Shown: one piece after another, positions 1 through 5,883 of the stretch
Position numbering within the stretch: position 1 is the first letter of the stretch
Layout: every line of letters begins with the position of its first letter
Source: Emcibacter sp.
GTDB taxonomy: Bacteria > Pseudomonadota > Alphaproteobacteria > Sphingomonadales > Emcibacteraceae
Reading direction: 5' to 3'
Assembly (NCBI GenBank): GCA_023142175.1
Contig: JAGLJX010000234.1
Location: forward strand, 1 to 5,883
DNA: 5,883 nucleotides
The notes under the pieces: generated by a model
Database searches by the model: none
What the model saw: the letters and a program-made list of their open reading frames with translations, nothing else
Told to the model about the DNA's origin: nothing
Translations under genes and position numbers: made by a program

Positions 1-1
1 C

Positions 2-433
2 ATGACTACTTTAACATTCAGGACTTTTCTTCTAGGGTTGATATTCATCTTTACGGAATCCTTTATATTTAGTCACGCCGTCGCATCGGGAGCTAAAGAG
101 GTTAGCGCTGAGCTTTCCAAGGAAATTTATATCAAGGTTCCTCCCTTCGTAGTCACTATGTATCACAGGGGGCAGCCCAAGGGTAATATGACCATCTCCT
201 TGTCGATCAAACTGGAGGATAGTGAAAAACGTACCACGGCCAAAAAATACCTGCCCCGACTGAACAGCGTCTATGTCATAGAAGCCAGCCGCCTGTCACA
301 TGATTTCTTTGATGTTAAGCGCCCGGTCAATGTGGCCATGCTCGGCGATGCCTTTCAGCTCGTCACAAACAGGGTCTTAGGGCATCGTCATGCCAAGGTG
401 TTTGTTTCAGATGTTATTGTAAATAAGAGGTAG
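2..433 (+). CDS. FliL-like secreted or membrane-anchored small protein
   Basis: This 143-residue protein resembles the periplasmic domain of FliL, the flagellar basal-body protein associated with the stator. Seen in the sequence: a short n-region with one Arg (R7), a hydrophobic core at about residues 8-24, and an AVA motif at 26-28 that fits signal peptidase I cleavage. Then comes the FliL-type pattern: YIKVPPFVV (43-51), an alternating hydrophobic strand TISLSIKLED (64-73), a helix with LPRLNSVYV (84-92), and a C-terminal helix-strand segment ending VFVSDVIVNKR (133-143). Classical FliL proteins have an uncleaved anchor and a linker. Here the hydrophobic segment looks cleavable and the linker is short, so the product may be free in the periplasm. 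No flagellar gene is visible nearby, so I do not use the name fliL; orphan FliL-like proteins of this size are known in alphaproteobacteria. The ATG lies one base from the window edge, so its ribosome binding site and any upstream start cannot be checked. The family call is by eye and moderately secure. Confidence 0.65.
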   Translation: MTTLTFRTFLLGLIFIFTESFIFSHAVASGAKEVSAELSKEIYIKVPPFVVTMYHRGQPKGNMTISLSIKLEDSEKRTTAKKYLPRLNSVYVIEASRLSHDFFDVKRPVNVAMLGDAFQLVTNRVLGHRHAKVFVSDVIVNKR

Positions 434-454
434 CATATATCCTTTTATTAATTG

Positions 455-498
455 AAGGATCGGCCGATAAATTATTTCGCTATGCCGGCCTTATTTAT
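455..498 (+). terminator. weak candidate terminator after the FliL-like gene
   Basis: An imperfect hairpin can be drawn 21 bases after the stop codon. AAGG (455-458) pairs with CCTT (489-492) and CGGC (461-464) pairs with GCCG (484-487), with a 2x1 internal loop and a long AT-rich apical loop. An AT-rich tract, TTATTTAT (491-498), follows and overlaps the stem. The 10-bp palindrome ATCGGCCGAT (459-468) sits inside it and could form a competing structure. The stem is short and interrupted and there is no clean T-run, so this is only a possibility. Confidence 0.25.
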
Positions 499-519
499 AA
501 AACAAACGTACGTATTCGA

Positions 520-547
520 TTGCTATTTAAGGCTTTCTTTGTATAGT
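520..547 (+). promoter_or_regulatory. candidate sigma70-type promoter for the TonB-dependent receptor
   Basis: TTGCTA (520-525, 4 of 6 to TTGACA) and TATAGT (542-547, 5 of 6 to TATAAT) are separated by 16 bases. This is the best -35/-10 pair I found in the 271-base leader region. It would start transcription near 554 and give a leader of about 150 bases. Two further -10-like TATAAT hexamers (606-611 and 677-682) have no convincing -35 at the right distance. In such an AT-rich region chance matches are common. Confidence 0.4.
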
Positions 548-554
548 CAAACGC

Positions 555-574
555 TGTAGAATTATGCATTATCA
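555..574 (+). promoter_or_regulatory. possible weak Fur-like site
   Basis: ATTATCA (568-574) is a perfect right half of the 7-1-7 Fur consensus. Extended leftward, positions 555-573 match the classical 19-bp Fur box at 11 of 19 positions, but the left half is poor. The site would lie at or just after the predicted transcription start near 554, a suitable place for repression. Many TonB-dependent receptors are iron-regulated. However, alphaproteobacteria often use RirA or Irr instead, and half-matches are expected by chance in sequence this AT-rich. Confidence 0.2.
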
Positions 575-617
575 TCTATGGTCGCGTTTTAAGCTTTGAT
601 AAATATATAATAATAAG

Positions 618-680
618 GACGTTGGGCTTCTCACTTTTGTTACCTGAAACGTCTATATCAATAGCTTCTATACGTCTATA
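618..680 (+). promoter_or_regulatory. cluster of ACGTC motifs upstream of the receptor
   Basis: Three copies of one short motif occur in 63 bases: GACGTT in inverted orientation at 618-623, ACGTCTATA at 649-657, and an identical ACGTCTATA at 672-680. The two direct copies are 23 bases apart, about two helical turns. The first two form an inverted repeat, GACGTT/AACGTC, separated by 24 bases. The third overlaps the TATAAT hexamer at 677-682. This arrangement resembles an operator array, but I do not recognise the binding protein. Confidence 0.3.
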
Positions 681-693
681 ATATAACAATCCT

Positions 694-700
694 AGGGAGG
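694..700 (+). promoter_or_regulatory. Shine-Dalgarno sequence of the TonB-dependent receptor
   Basis: AGGGAGG ends four bases before the ATG at 705. It is a strong match to the anti-Shine-Dalgarno, with a slightly short spacer. It fixes the start codon, together with the signal peptide that begins directly there. Confidence 0.8.
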
Positions 701-704
701 AACC

Positions 705-3266
705 ATGTCCAAACTTAACCATCTAAAAACCACATCTGCACTTATTTCACTTTCTTTAATGTCCGGCGTTTTTGCCGCATCTACTGCTACGGCAGCAGAT
801 AGTGTGACCCTTGAAGAGATTGTTGTGACATCACAATATCGTGAACAGAGCCTCAAAGATGTGCCGATTTCAGTGTCTGTTGTCAGCGGCGACTTTATGA
901 AAAAGCAGTCCATTGATAAAATGGCCGACCTGCAATTCTCTGTCCCCAACTTCACTATGGCGGAAAGCGGCATCGGGACCAACGTCTTTATCCGCGGCAT
1001 CGGCTCCGGTAACAATCAGGGTTTCGAACAGTCTGTCGGCATTTACGTTGATGGCATCCATCATGGTCGCGCGCAGCAATCCCGCGCGCCTTTCCTTGAT
1101 CTGGCCCGTGTCGAAGTTCTGCGTGGCCCACAATCCATCCTGTTTGGTAAAAACTCTGTCGCTGGTGCTTTAAATATCACCACCGCAAAACCAACAGAAG
1201 CATTTGAAGGTTCCGTCAACGTCTCATACGAGCCAACCGACGGTGAGAAAGAAGCCACAATGGTTCTTTCTGGCCCTATTTCAGACAAGGTTCGTGTTCG
1301 TGTTGCTGGGCGTTATCATGATCTGGACGGTTACATAGAGAATCTTACGCTGAACCGTGATGAGCCAGCTCAGGAAGATTACACCCTCCGTGGTACGATC
1401 GAAATGGATGTGTCAGACAATATGACTGCCACCCTGAAAGTTGAGCGCAGTGAATTTAATGTCGTTGGCCGGAACATCGAGATCGACGGCGAATTACCCG
1501 CCGCCGCCGGTCCTTTTGCCGGTCTTCTCTATTCACAAATTCTAACAATATTTGGTCAGGACTCCTCTGTACTGAACAACACCCTGGACGGCAAACGTCA
1601 TTCCAACGGTGATTTCAGCGATAATAAATTAACCGAGGTTGTGCTGACTTTGGATTGGCAGGTCGGCGAACATATCCTGACATCCACATCCGGTTATTCA
1701 GATTTTAGCTTCAGCGACAATTGCGATTGTGACTTTACCGGTGCGAATATCTTCACCCTACCACTAGCAGAAGATTATTCACAGTTTTCTCAGGAAGTCC
1801 GCCTGACCTCTCCTGGTGGCGAAACCGTTGATTATATTCTTGGAGCCTATTTCCAAACCAGCAATCACAATTATGAAGATGCCATTGAGATAAACAGCAC
1901 ATCTGTTCTTGTGCCTTTGCTGAACGGCAATCCTGCTTTTACCCCCTTCGCCCCGCTATTTGGCGCGATAGGCGTTACGGGTGCCGGTGATCTCTTTGCC
2001 GATACTCGTGGCCCACGGGTAGCAAAAGTAGATGCGGAGGTTTATTCTGGCTTTGCTCAGATTTCATGGCACTTATCAGACCAATTGACCTTACAATTAG
2101 GTGGTCGGCTGACTCATGAGAAAAAAGAAGGTATGCGTAATCTGTCCATTACCAATCTGGATGGCACGCCGCTTTCAGGAGCAAAAGTATTGGCTCCAGA
2201 ATTCTATGCCATCGCCTTTGATATTGCGACAGACACACTTAACAGTGATATTGGCCAGGCTATTACCCCTGCAGTTGTTGCGACACTTGGGCCAATTTTT
2301 GGTGTGCCATTCGCAGAAGCAACCGCAGCTGGCCTAGGGGCAGGCTTTACGCCCACCTTCAATTTCTTTTCCGGGCCATTGGGTACTCATCCAACTTCCG
2401 GAAGTCGTACAGAAACCAAATTCTCACCTGACGTGAAACTGACCTATGATGTATCTGACGAAGCTATGGTTTATGCCAGTTGGGTCAAGGGCAGTAAATC
2501 AGGCGGCTTTGACTTCCGTGCCAACAACCGTGGCCGTGAAGCGACCATGGATGATGCTTTTGAATTTGAAGATGAAGATGCCACCAACTATGAAGTTGGC
2601 GGCAAGCTGGTTGTAGCAGACGGTGCCGCAGAAATTAATTTTGCCGCATTCTTCACAAAATTCGATAATCTTCAGGTATCGGTTTTTGATGGTGCGCTCG
2701 GCTTTAACGTCGGCAATGCCGCCAGTGCCGAAGTCAAAGGCCTTGAAGTTGATGGTCGTTGGCAGGCAACAGAGAATCTAACTCTCCACGGTTCAATGGC
2801 CTATACGGATTTTGAATTTACAGACTTCGTCAATGGTCAGTGTTTCTTCGGCCAGACGCCGCACGGACCATCGGCTGCTAACGGTGATTGTGATTATACC
2901 GGTCTGACAACTCAGTTGGTATCGGATTTTCAGGGCACATTCGGATTTAATCATTACCTTGAAGTATCCTCCAGCCTGACGCTTAATACGTCGGCCAATA
3001 TGTTCTATACCAGTTCATATCATGCCTCACCTCAGCTTGATCCAAAATTGATCCAGCCTGCTTATGCCACTGTGAATGCACGGATTTCACTGGCTAGTGA
3101 TGCGGGTTGGGAGCTGGCTGTATTGGGCCAGAATCTGACAGATCATACGGTAAAATTATTTTCTGCCGATGCTCCGCTGTCCGGTTCCACATTTGGTGCT
3201 GTTGCCAATTATAACTTTGTCAACCGTGGTCGGACCGTCGCTATTCAGGCGACCTTTGATTTCTAA
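705..3266 (+). CDS. TonB-dependent outer membrane receptor, ligand unknown
   Basis: This 853-residue protein is a complete ligand-gated outer membrane transporter of the TonB-dependent receptor family. Such proteins import scarce ligands, such as ferric siderophores, cobalamin or glycans, using energy from TonB-ExbBD. Seen in order: a signal peptide (1 to about 30, hydrophobic core near 11-24, ATA at 28-30 before the cleavage site); a TonB-box-like LEEIVVTS (36-43); a plug domain (about 50-165) with FIRGIG (95-100), VGIYVDGI (111-118), VEVLRGPQSILFGK (136-149) and GALNITT (154-160); and a 22-strand-type barrel from about 170 to the end. It ends ...ATFDF, with the terminal Phe typical of BAM substrates. 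Four cysteines are present, C340, C342, C713 and C729, all in predicted extracellular loop regions. Three apolar Ala/Gly/Phe-rich stretches (265-285, 400-430, 518-560) are unusual for exposed loops. There is no N-terminal FecA-type signalling domain and no sigma/anti-sigma pair nearby. The family call is secure; the substrate cannot be inferred because no pathway genes flank it. Confidence 0.96.
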   Translation: MSKLNHLKTTSALISLSLMSGVFAASTATAADSVTLEEIVVTSQYREQSLKDVPISVSVVSGDFMKKQSIDKMADLQFSVPNFTMAESGIGTNVFIRGIGSGNNQGFEQSVGIYVDGIHHGRAQQSRAPFLDLARVEVLRGPQSILFGKNSVAGALNITTAKPTEAFEGSVNVSYEPTDGEKEATMVLSGPISDKVRVRVAGRYHDLDGYIENLTLNRDEPAQEDYTLRGTIEMDVSDNMTATLKVERSEFNVVGRNIEIDGELPAAAGPFAGLLYSQILTIFGQDSSVLNNTLDGKRHSNGDFSDNKLTEVVLTLDWQVGEHILTSTSGYSDFSFSDNCDCDFTGANIFTLPLAEDYSQFSQEVRLTSPGGETVDYILGAYFQTSNHNYEDAIEINSTSVLVPLLNGNPAFTPFAPLFGAIGVTGAGDLFADTRGPRVAKVDAEVYSGFAQISWHLSDQLTLQLGGRLTHEKKEGMRNLSITNLDGTPLSGAKVLAPEFYAIAFDIATDTLNSDIGQAITPAVVATLGPIFGVPFAEATAAGLGAGFTPTFNFFSGPLGTHPTSGSRTETKFSPDVKLTYDVSDEAMVYASWVKGSKSGGFDFRANNRGREATMDDAFEFEDEDATNYEVGGKLVVADGAAEINFAAFFTKFDNLQVSVFDGALGFNVGNAASAEVKGLEVDGRWQATENLTLHGSMAYTDFEFTDFVNGQCFFGQTPHGPSAANGDCDYTGLTTQLVSDFQGTFGFNHYLEVSSSLTLNTSANMFYTSSYHASPQLDPKLIQPAYATVNARISLASDAGWELAVLGQNLTDHTVKLFSADAPLSGSTFGAVANYNFVNRGRTVAIQATFDF

Positions 3267-3286
3267 GACTTAGAATTTACAATAAC

Positions 3287-3324
3287 AAAAAGGCGGTCAA
3301 TTATATGACCGCCTTTTTTGTTTT
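3287..3324. terminator. bidirectional intrinsic terminator between receptor and polA
   Basis: A perfect inverted repeat has 13-base arms (3287-3299 and 3306-3318): AAAAAGGCGGTCA and TGACCGCCTTTTT, with a 6-base loop. The GC core GGCGGTCA is flanked by an A-run on the left and a T-run on the right, so either strand gives a hairpin followed by U residues. It starts 20 bases after the receptor stop codon and also lies downstream of the convergent polA gene, so it should end both transcripts. The T-run extends as TTTTTTGTTTT on the plus strand. Confidence 0.93.
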
Positions 3325-3427
3325 GGTTCCGGTGTTGAAAGCAACACTATGAACCGCGCTCAGGGCTGCTTTTTGTTTTGGTTCCGGTGTTGAAAGCAAC
3401 ACCATGAACCGCGCTCAGGGCTGCTTT
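3315..3427. repeat. two tandem copies of a 55-bp hairpin-containing repeat
   Basis: Positions 3315-3369 and 3370-3424 are direct copies with a single difference, T3348 versus C3403. The match continues for three more bases (TTT, 3370-3372 and 3425-3427), giving 58 matching positions at a period of 55. That is the pattern left by duplication between short T-runs. The left copy begins inside the T-tract of the terminator, and the right copy ends within the polA stop codon (3426-3428). Each copy contains an imperfect hairpin: GGTTC pairs with GAACC outside (3325-3329/3351-3355 and 3380-3384/3406-3410), and GGTGTTG pairs with CAACAC(T/C) inside (3331-3337/3342-3348 and 3386-3392/3397-3403), capped by AAAG. 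Each copy also carries a GC-rich tail, GCGCTCAGGGCTGC. Neither copy encodes protein. I do not recognise it as a named repeat family; it could be a local duplication or a dispersed palindromic element. Confidence 0.95.
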
Positions 3428-5883
3428 AGTGGGCCTCGTCCCAATTATCCCCAACCCCGCAATCCACGGTCAGGGGAACCGTGATCTGCAACGCAGGCAA
3501 CGCCGCATTTTCCATTACGTCCTTGACCACAGGAATGGTCTGTTCCATTTGATCCTCTGGCACTTCAAACACCAGTTCATCGTGAACCTGAAGTAGCATA
3601 TTTGCGTCCAGTCCCGCATCCTTGAGCGCATCAGGCATTCTTATCATCGCACGCTTTATCACATCGGCGGCGGCGCCCTGTATAGGGGCATTGATGGCGG
3701 CACGTTCGCCAAAAGACCGCTGCATACCGTTCTTGTCATTGATACTGGCAATATGACAGCGGCGTCCGAATATGGTTTCCACATAGCCATTTTTGCGGCA
3801 AAAATCCTTTGTATCCTCCATATATTGACGGATACCGGGGAAGCGCTCAAAATAAGTGTCAATGAATTGCTTGGCCTCTGCCCTGCCGATGCCCAATTGC
3901 CGCGCCAGTCCAAAAGCACTGATGCCATAGATAATACCGAAATTGATGGCCTTGGCTTGCCGGCGCACGTTGGGGTCCATGCCCTCTATGGGCACGCCAA
4001 ACACTTGGGATGCGGTCATGGCATGAATGTCGATGCCGTCACGAAAAGCCTGTTTCAGGCTGTCCAGATCGGCAATATGGGCCAATAGGCGAAGTTCGAT
4101 CTGGCTATAATCGGCGGCGAGGAATTTATGACCGGGCTTGGGAATGAACGCCTGCCTGATCTTGCGGCCTTCTTCGGTTCGGATTGGGATATTCTGTAAA
4201 TTTGGGTCGTTGGACGACAACCGCCCCGTGGTGGTGGAGGCTAACGAATAAGACGTATGTATCCGACCCGTGTCGGCATTTATTTCATTCTGAAGCGCGT
4301 CCGTATAGGTGCTTTTCAGCTTGGCCAACTGTCGCCAGTCCAATACCCGCGCGGGCATTTCGTGACCTTCTGCGGCCAGTCCCTCCATCACATCCACATT
4401 GGTGCTATAGCCGCCGCTCTTGTTCTTCTTACCACCCGGCAAACCCATCTCACCAAACAGAATTTCGCCCAGTTGCTTGGGCGAGGCGATATTGAACTCA
4501 TGACCGGCAAGGCCGTGTATTTCCTTTTCCAATACCGCGAGACGCTCGGCAAAATCATTGGACAGACGGTGCAGCATCCCCCGATCCACCAGAATACCTT
4601 TTTGTTCCATACCCGCCAGCACCGCTGCCAAGGGCCGATCTAGGGTTTCATAAACGCAAGTCATACCCTCTTCGGCGAGGCGCGGTTTAAGGGCGCGGTG
4701 CAGACGGCCGGTGATATCGGCATCCTCCGCCGCATAATCGGTGGCCTTATCAATGGGTACCTGATCAAAGGTGATCTTGTTTTTACCCGTGCCACAAATT
4801 TCCTTAAACGGAATACAATCATGATTCAGATGCAGTTTAGCCAGCTCGTCCATACCGTGATGATGCGCCCCCGCATCAAGCGCGTATGAAATCAGCATGG
4901 TGTCATCCAAAGGGTCTATGTGAATGTCATGTTTGGCGAGAATCAGATAATCATATTTGATATTCTGACCAATTTTCAGGATCGCCGGATTTTCCAGAAC
5001 AGGCTTCAGGGCAGCAAGAACGACATCTCTATCCAACTGCTCCGGGGCGCTGTTATCGCCAAAATCAAGTTCACCGACCGCCACCGTTGTATGACCCAGC
5101 GGAATATAGCAGGCACGGCCCGTCTCTATAGACAGGGAGATACCGACAAGGCGCGCCCGCATGGCATTAAGCGAGGTGGTCTCCGTATCTATGGTCACTT
5201 GGTAAGCCGCGTTGATGTCTCTAATCCAGCGGTTAAGCTGATCCATCGTGGTAACAGTTTCATATTCAGCTTCCACAGTCTCTGGCGCCGCCTGATAGGT
5301 TATGGGGGCGTCGGCACCCATATGAGACAGAATTTTTACCTGAAGGCTTCGGAACCCCTGTTCCTCCAGAAAAGGCAACACCGTATCCGCCTCAATATCC
5401 CTGACGTTAAGGGTCTCAATATCCGGCAGATCCGGCACATCTGTCCTCAGTGTCACAAGCTGTCGGCTGACCCGAGCCATGTCGGCAAATTCGATCAGAT
5501 TTTCCCGCCGCTTGTTCTGCTTGATCTCCCCCGCACGGGCCAGCAGGCTATCCAGATCGCCATATTCCGTGATCAGTAGCGCCGCTGTCTTGACGCCAAT
5601 TCCCGGAACCCCCGGCACATTATCAGAACTATCCCCGGCGAGCGCCTGTATCTCGATCACTTTTTCCGGCCCGACCCCGAATTTCTCAACCACCTGATCC
5701 GGTCCGATATGACGGTTCTTCATGCTATCAAACATCTTGATTTTATCGCCGACCAATTGCATCAGATCTTTATCGGACGATACGATGGTCACCGTGAAGC
5801 CCTGAGCTTCGGCAAGACGGGCATAGGTGGCGATGATATCATCGGCCTCAAAGCCCTCCTTATCAATGGCGGGAACATTAAAG
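3426..5883 (-). CDS. polA: DNA polymerase I, missing its N-terminus at the window edge
   Basis: DNA polymerase I fills repair gaps and replaces Okazaki primers using polymerase, proofreading and 5'-nuclease activities. About 818 codons are visible, counted below from the first complete codon at the right edge. The frame is open to the edge, so the GTG at 5790-5792 is internal. By alignment with the 928-residue E. coli enzyme, about 100 residues are missing. The 5'-nuclease part keeps EADD (12-15), DKD (37-39) and GDSSDN (83-88), followed by the helix-hairpin-helix segment. The 3'-5' exonuclease is intact: DTE (232-234), NIKYD (307-311) and YAAED (383-387) supply the DEDDy residues, so proofreading should work. 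The polymerase has GRLSSNDPNLQNIP (553-566), motif A DYSQIELR (591-598), motif B with R640, K644, F648 and Y652, and motif C VHDE (766-769). F648 matches E. coli F762, the residue linked to discrimination against dideoxynucleotides. The C-terminus NWDEAH matches the usual family ending (NWDQAH in E. coli). The gene is convergent with the receptor; its promoter lies outside the window. Confidence 0.98.
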   Translation of the reverse strand, partial: FNVPAIDKEGFEADDIIATYARLAEAQGFTVTIVSSDKDLMQLVGDKIKMFDSMKNRHIGPDQVVEKFGVGPEKVIEIQALAGDSSDNVPGVPGIGVKTAALLITEYGDLDSLLARAGEIKQNKRRENLIEFADMARVSRQLVTLRTDVPDLPDIETLNVRDIEADTVLPFLEEQGFRSLQVKILSHMGADAPITYQAAPETVEAEYETVTTMDQLNRWIRDINAAYQVTIDTETTSLNAMRARLVGISLSIETGRACYIPLGHTTVAVGELDFGDNSAPEQLDRDVVLAALKPVLENPAILKIGQNIKYDYLILAKHDIHIDPLDDTMLISYALDAGAHHHGMDELAKLHLNHDCIPFKEICGTGKNKITFDQVPIDKATDYAAEDADITGRLHRALKPRLAEEGMTCVYETLDRPLAAVLAGMEQKGILVDRGMLHRLSNDFAERLAVLEKEIHGLAGHEFNIASPKQLGEILFGEMGLPGGKKNKSGGYSTNVDVMEGLAAEGHEMPARVLDWRQLAKLKSTYTDALQNEINADTGRIHTSYSLASTTTGRLSSNDPNLQNIPIRTEEGRKIRQAFIPKPGHKFLAADYSQIELRLLAHIADLDSLKQAFRDGIDIHAMTASQVFGVPIEGMDPNVRRQAKAINFGIIYGISAFGLARQLGIGRAEAKQFIDTYFERFPGIRQYMEDTKDFCRKNGYVETIFGRRCHIASINDKNGMQRSFGERAAINAPIQGAAADVIKRAMIRMPDALKDAGLDANMLLQVHDELVFEVPEDQMEQTIPVVKDVMENAALPALQITVPLTVDCGVGDNWDEAH

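Noticed and set aside
482..559. A 25-codon open frame in the leader of the receptor
   Set aside because: It has no Shine-Dalgarno, starts upstream of the predicted promoter and has no attenuator-like codon run.
564..599. An 11-codon open frame that could be a leader peptide (begins MHYHLW)
   Set aside because: It lies just after the predicted transcription start but has no ribosome binding site, and no paired alternative hairpins follow it.
434..704. Possible riboswitch (cobalamin or TPP) upstream of the receptor
   Set aside because: I see none of the conserved core motifs of those classes, and the region is too AT-rich and weakly structured to support one.
692..1015. A 107-codon minus-strand open frame over the receptor start
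   Set aside because: It overlaps the receptor signal peptide, TonB box and plug region on the other strand, shows no domain, and is best explained as a shadow of the receptor gene.
3315..3427. The 55-bp duplication as a CRISPR array
   Set aside because: The copies abut directly with no unique spacers and there are only two of them, so this is a tandem duplication.
4920..5579. A 219-codon plus-strand open frame antisense to polA
   Set aside because: It lies wholly opposite the conserved polA exonuclease region. It has no recognisable domain, and its composition is what the complement of a moderately GC-rich gene gives by chance.
3426..5792. polA starting at the GTG near 5790-5792
   Set aside because: The frame continues open to the window edge and encodes conserved 5'-nuclease residues (the EADD segment) upstream of that GTG, so the codon is an internal valine.

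Overview
This is a chromosomal window that looks alphaproteobacterial, probably from a marine or aquatic organism of moderate GC. The taxonomic hint comes from the DNA polymerase I sequence, whose polymerase domain reads like alphaproteobacterial PolA, and from the plug style of the TonB-dependent receptor. It also fits the presence of a small secreted FliL-like protein. I cannot place it below class level from sequence alone.

Layout. (1) Positions 2-433, plus strand: a small FliL-like protein with an N-terminal signal sequence; the window begins one base before its apparent ATG. (2) Positions 434-704: an AT-rich intergenic region (about 34% GC by hand count). It holds a weak candidate terminator, a plausible sigma70-type promoter, a partial Fur-like half-site, an array of ACGTC motifs and a strong Shine-Dalgarno. 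(3) Positions 705-3266, plus strand: a complete TonB-dependent outer membrane receptor of 853 residues. (4) Positions 3267-3425: a convergent intergenic region with a bidirectional intrinsic terminator and a 55-bp near-perfect tandem duplication that ends on the polA stop codon. (5) Positions 3426-5883, minus strand: DNA polymerase I (polA), running off the right edge so that roughly the first 100 residues are missing.

How the genes relate. The three genes do not form an evident functional unit. The receptor is a stand-alone gene with its own leader. No transporter, TonB/ExbBD, siderophore or regulatory gene lies beside it in the window, so its ligand is undetermined. polA is a housekeeping gene transcribed toward the receptor, and the two transcripts end at a shared terminator.

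I found no evidence for an undescribed multi-gene system. The observations most worth a second look are the tandem 55-bp hairpin repeat between the two convergent 3' ends, the ACGTC motif array upstream of the receptor, and two matching Cys-containing motifs plus unusually apolar segments within the receptor.
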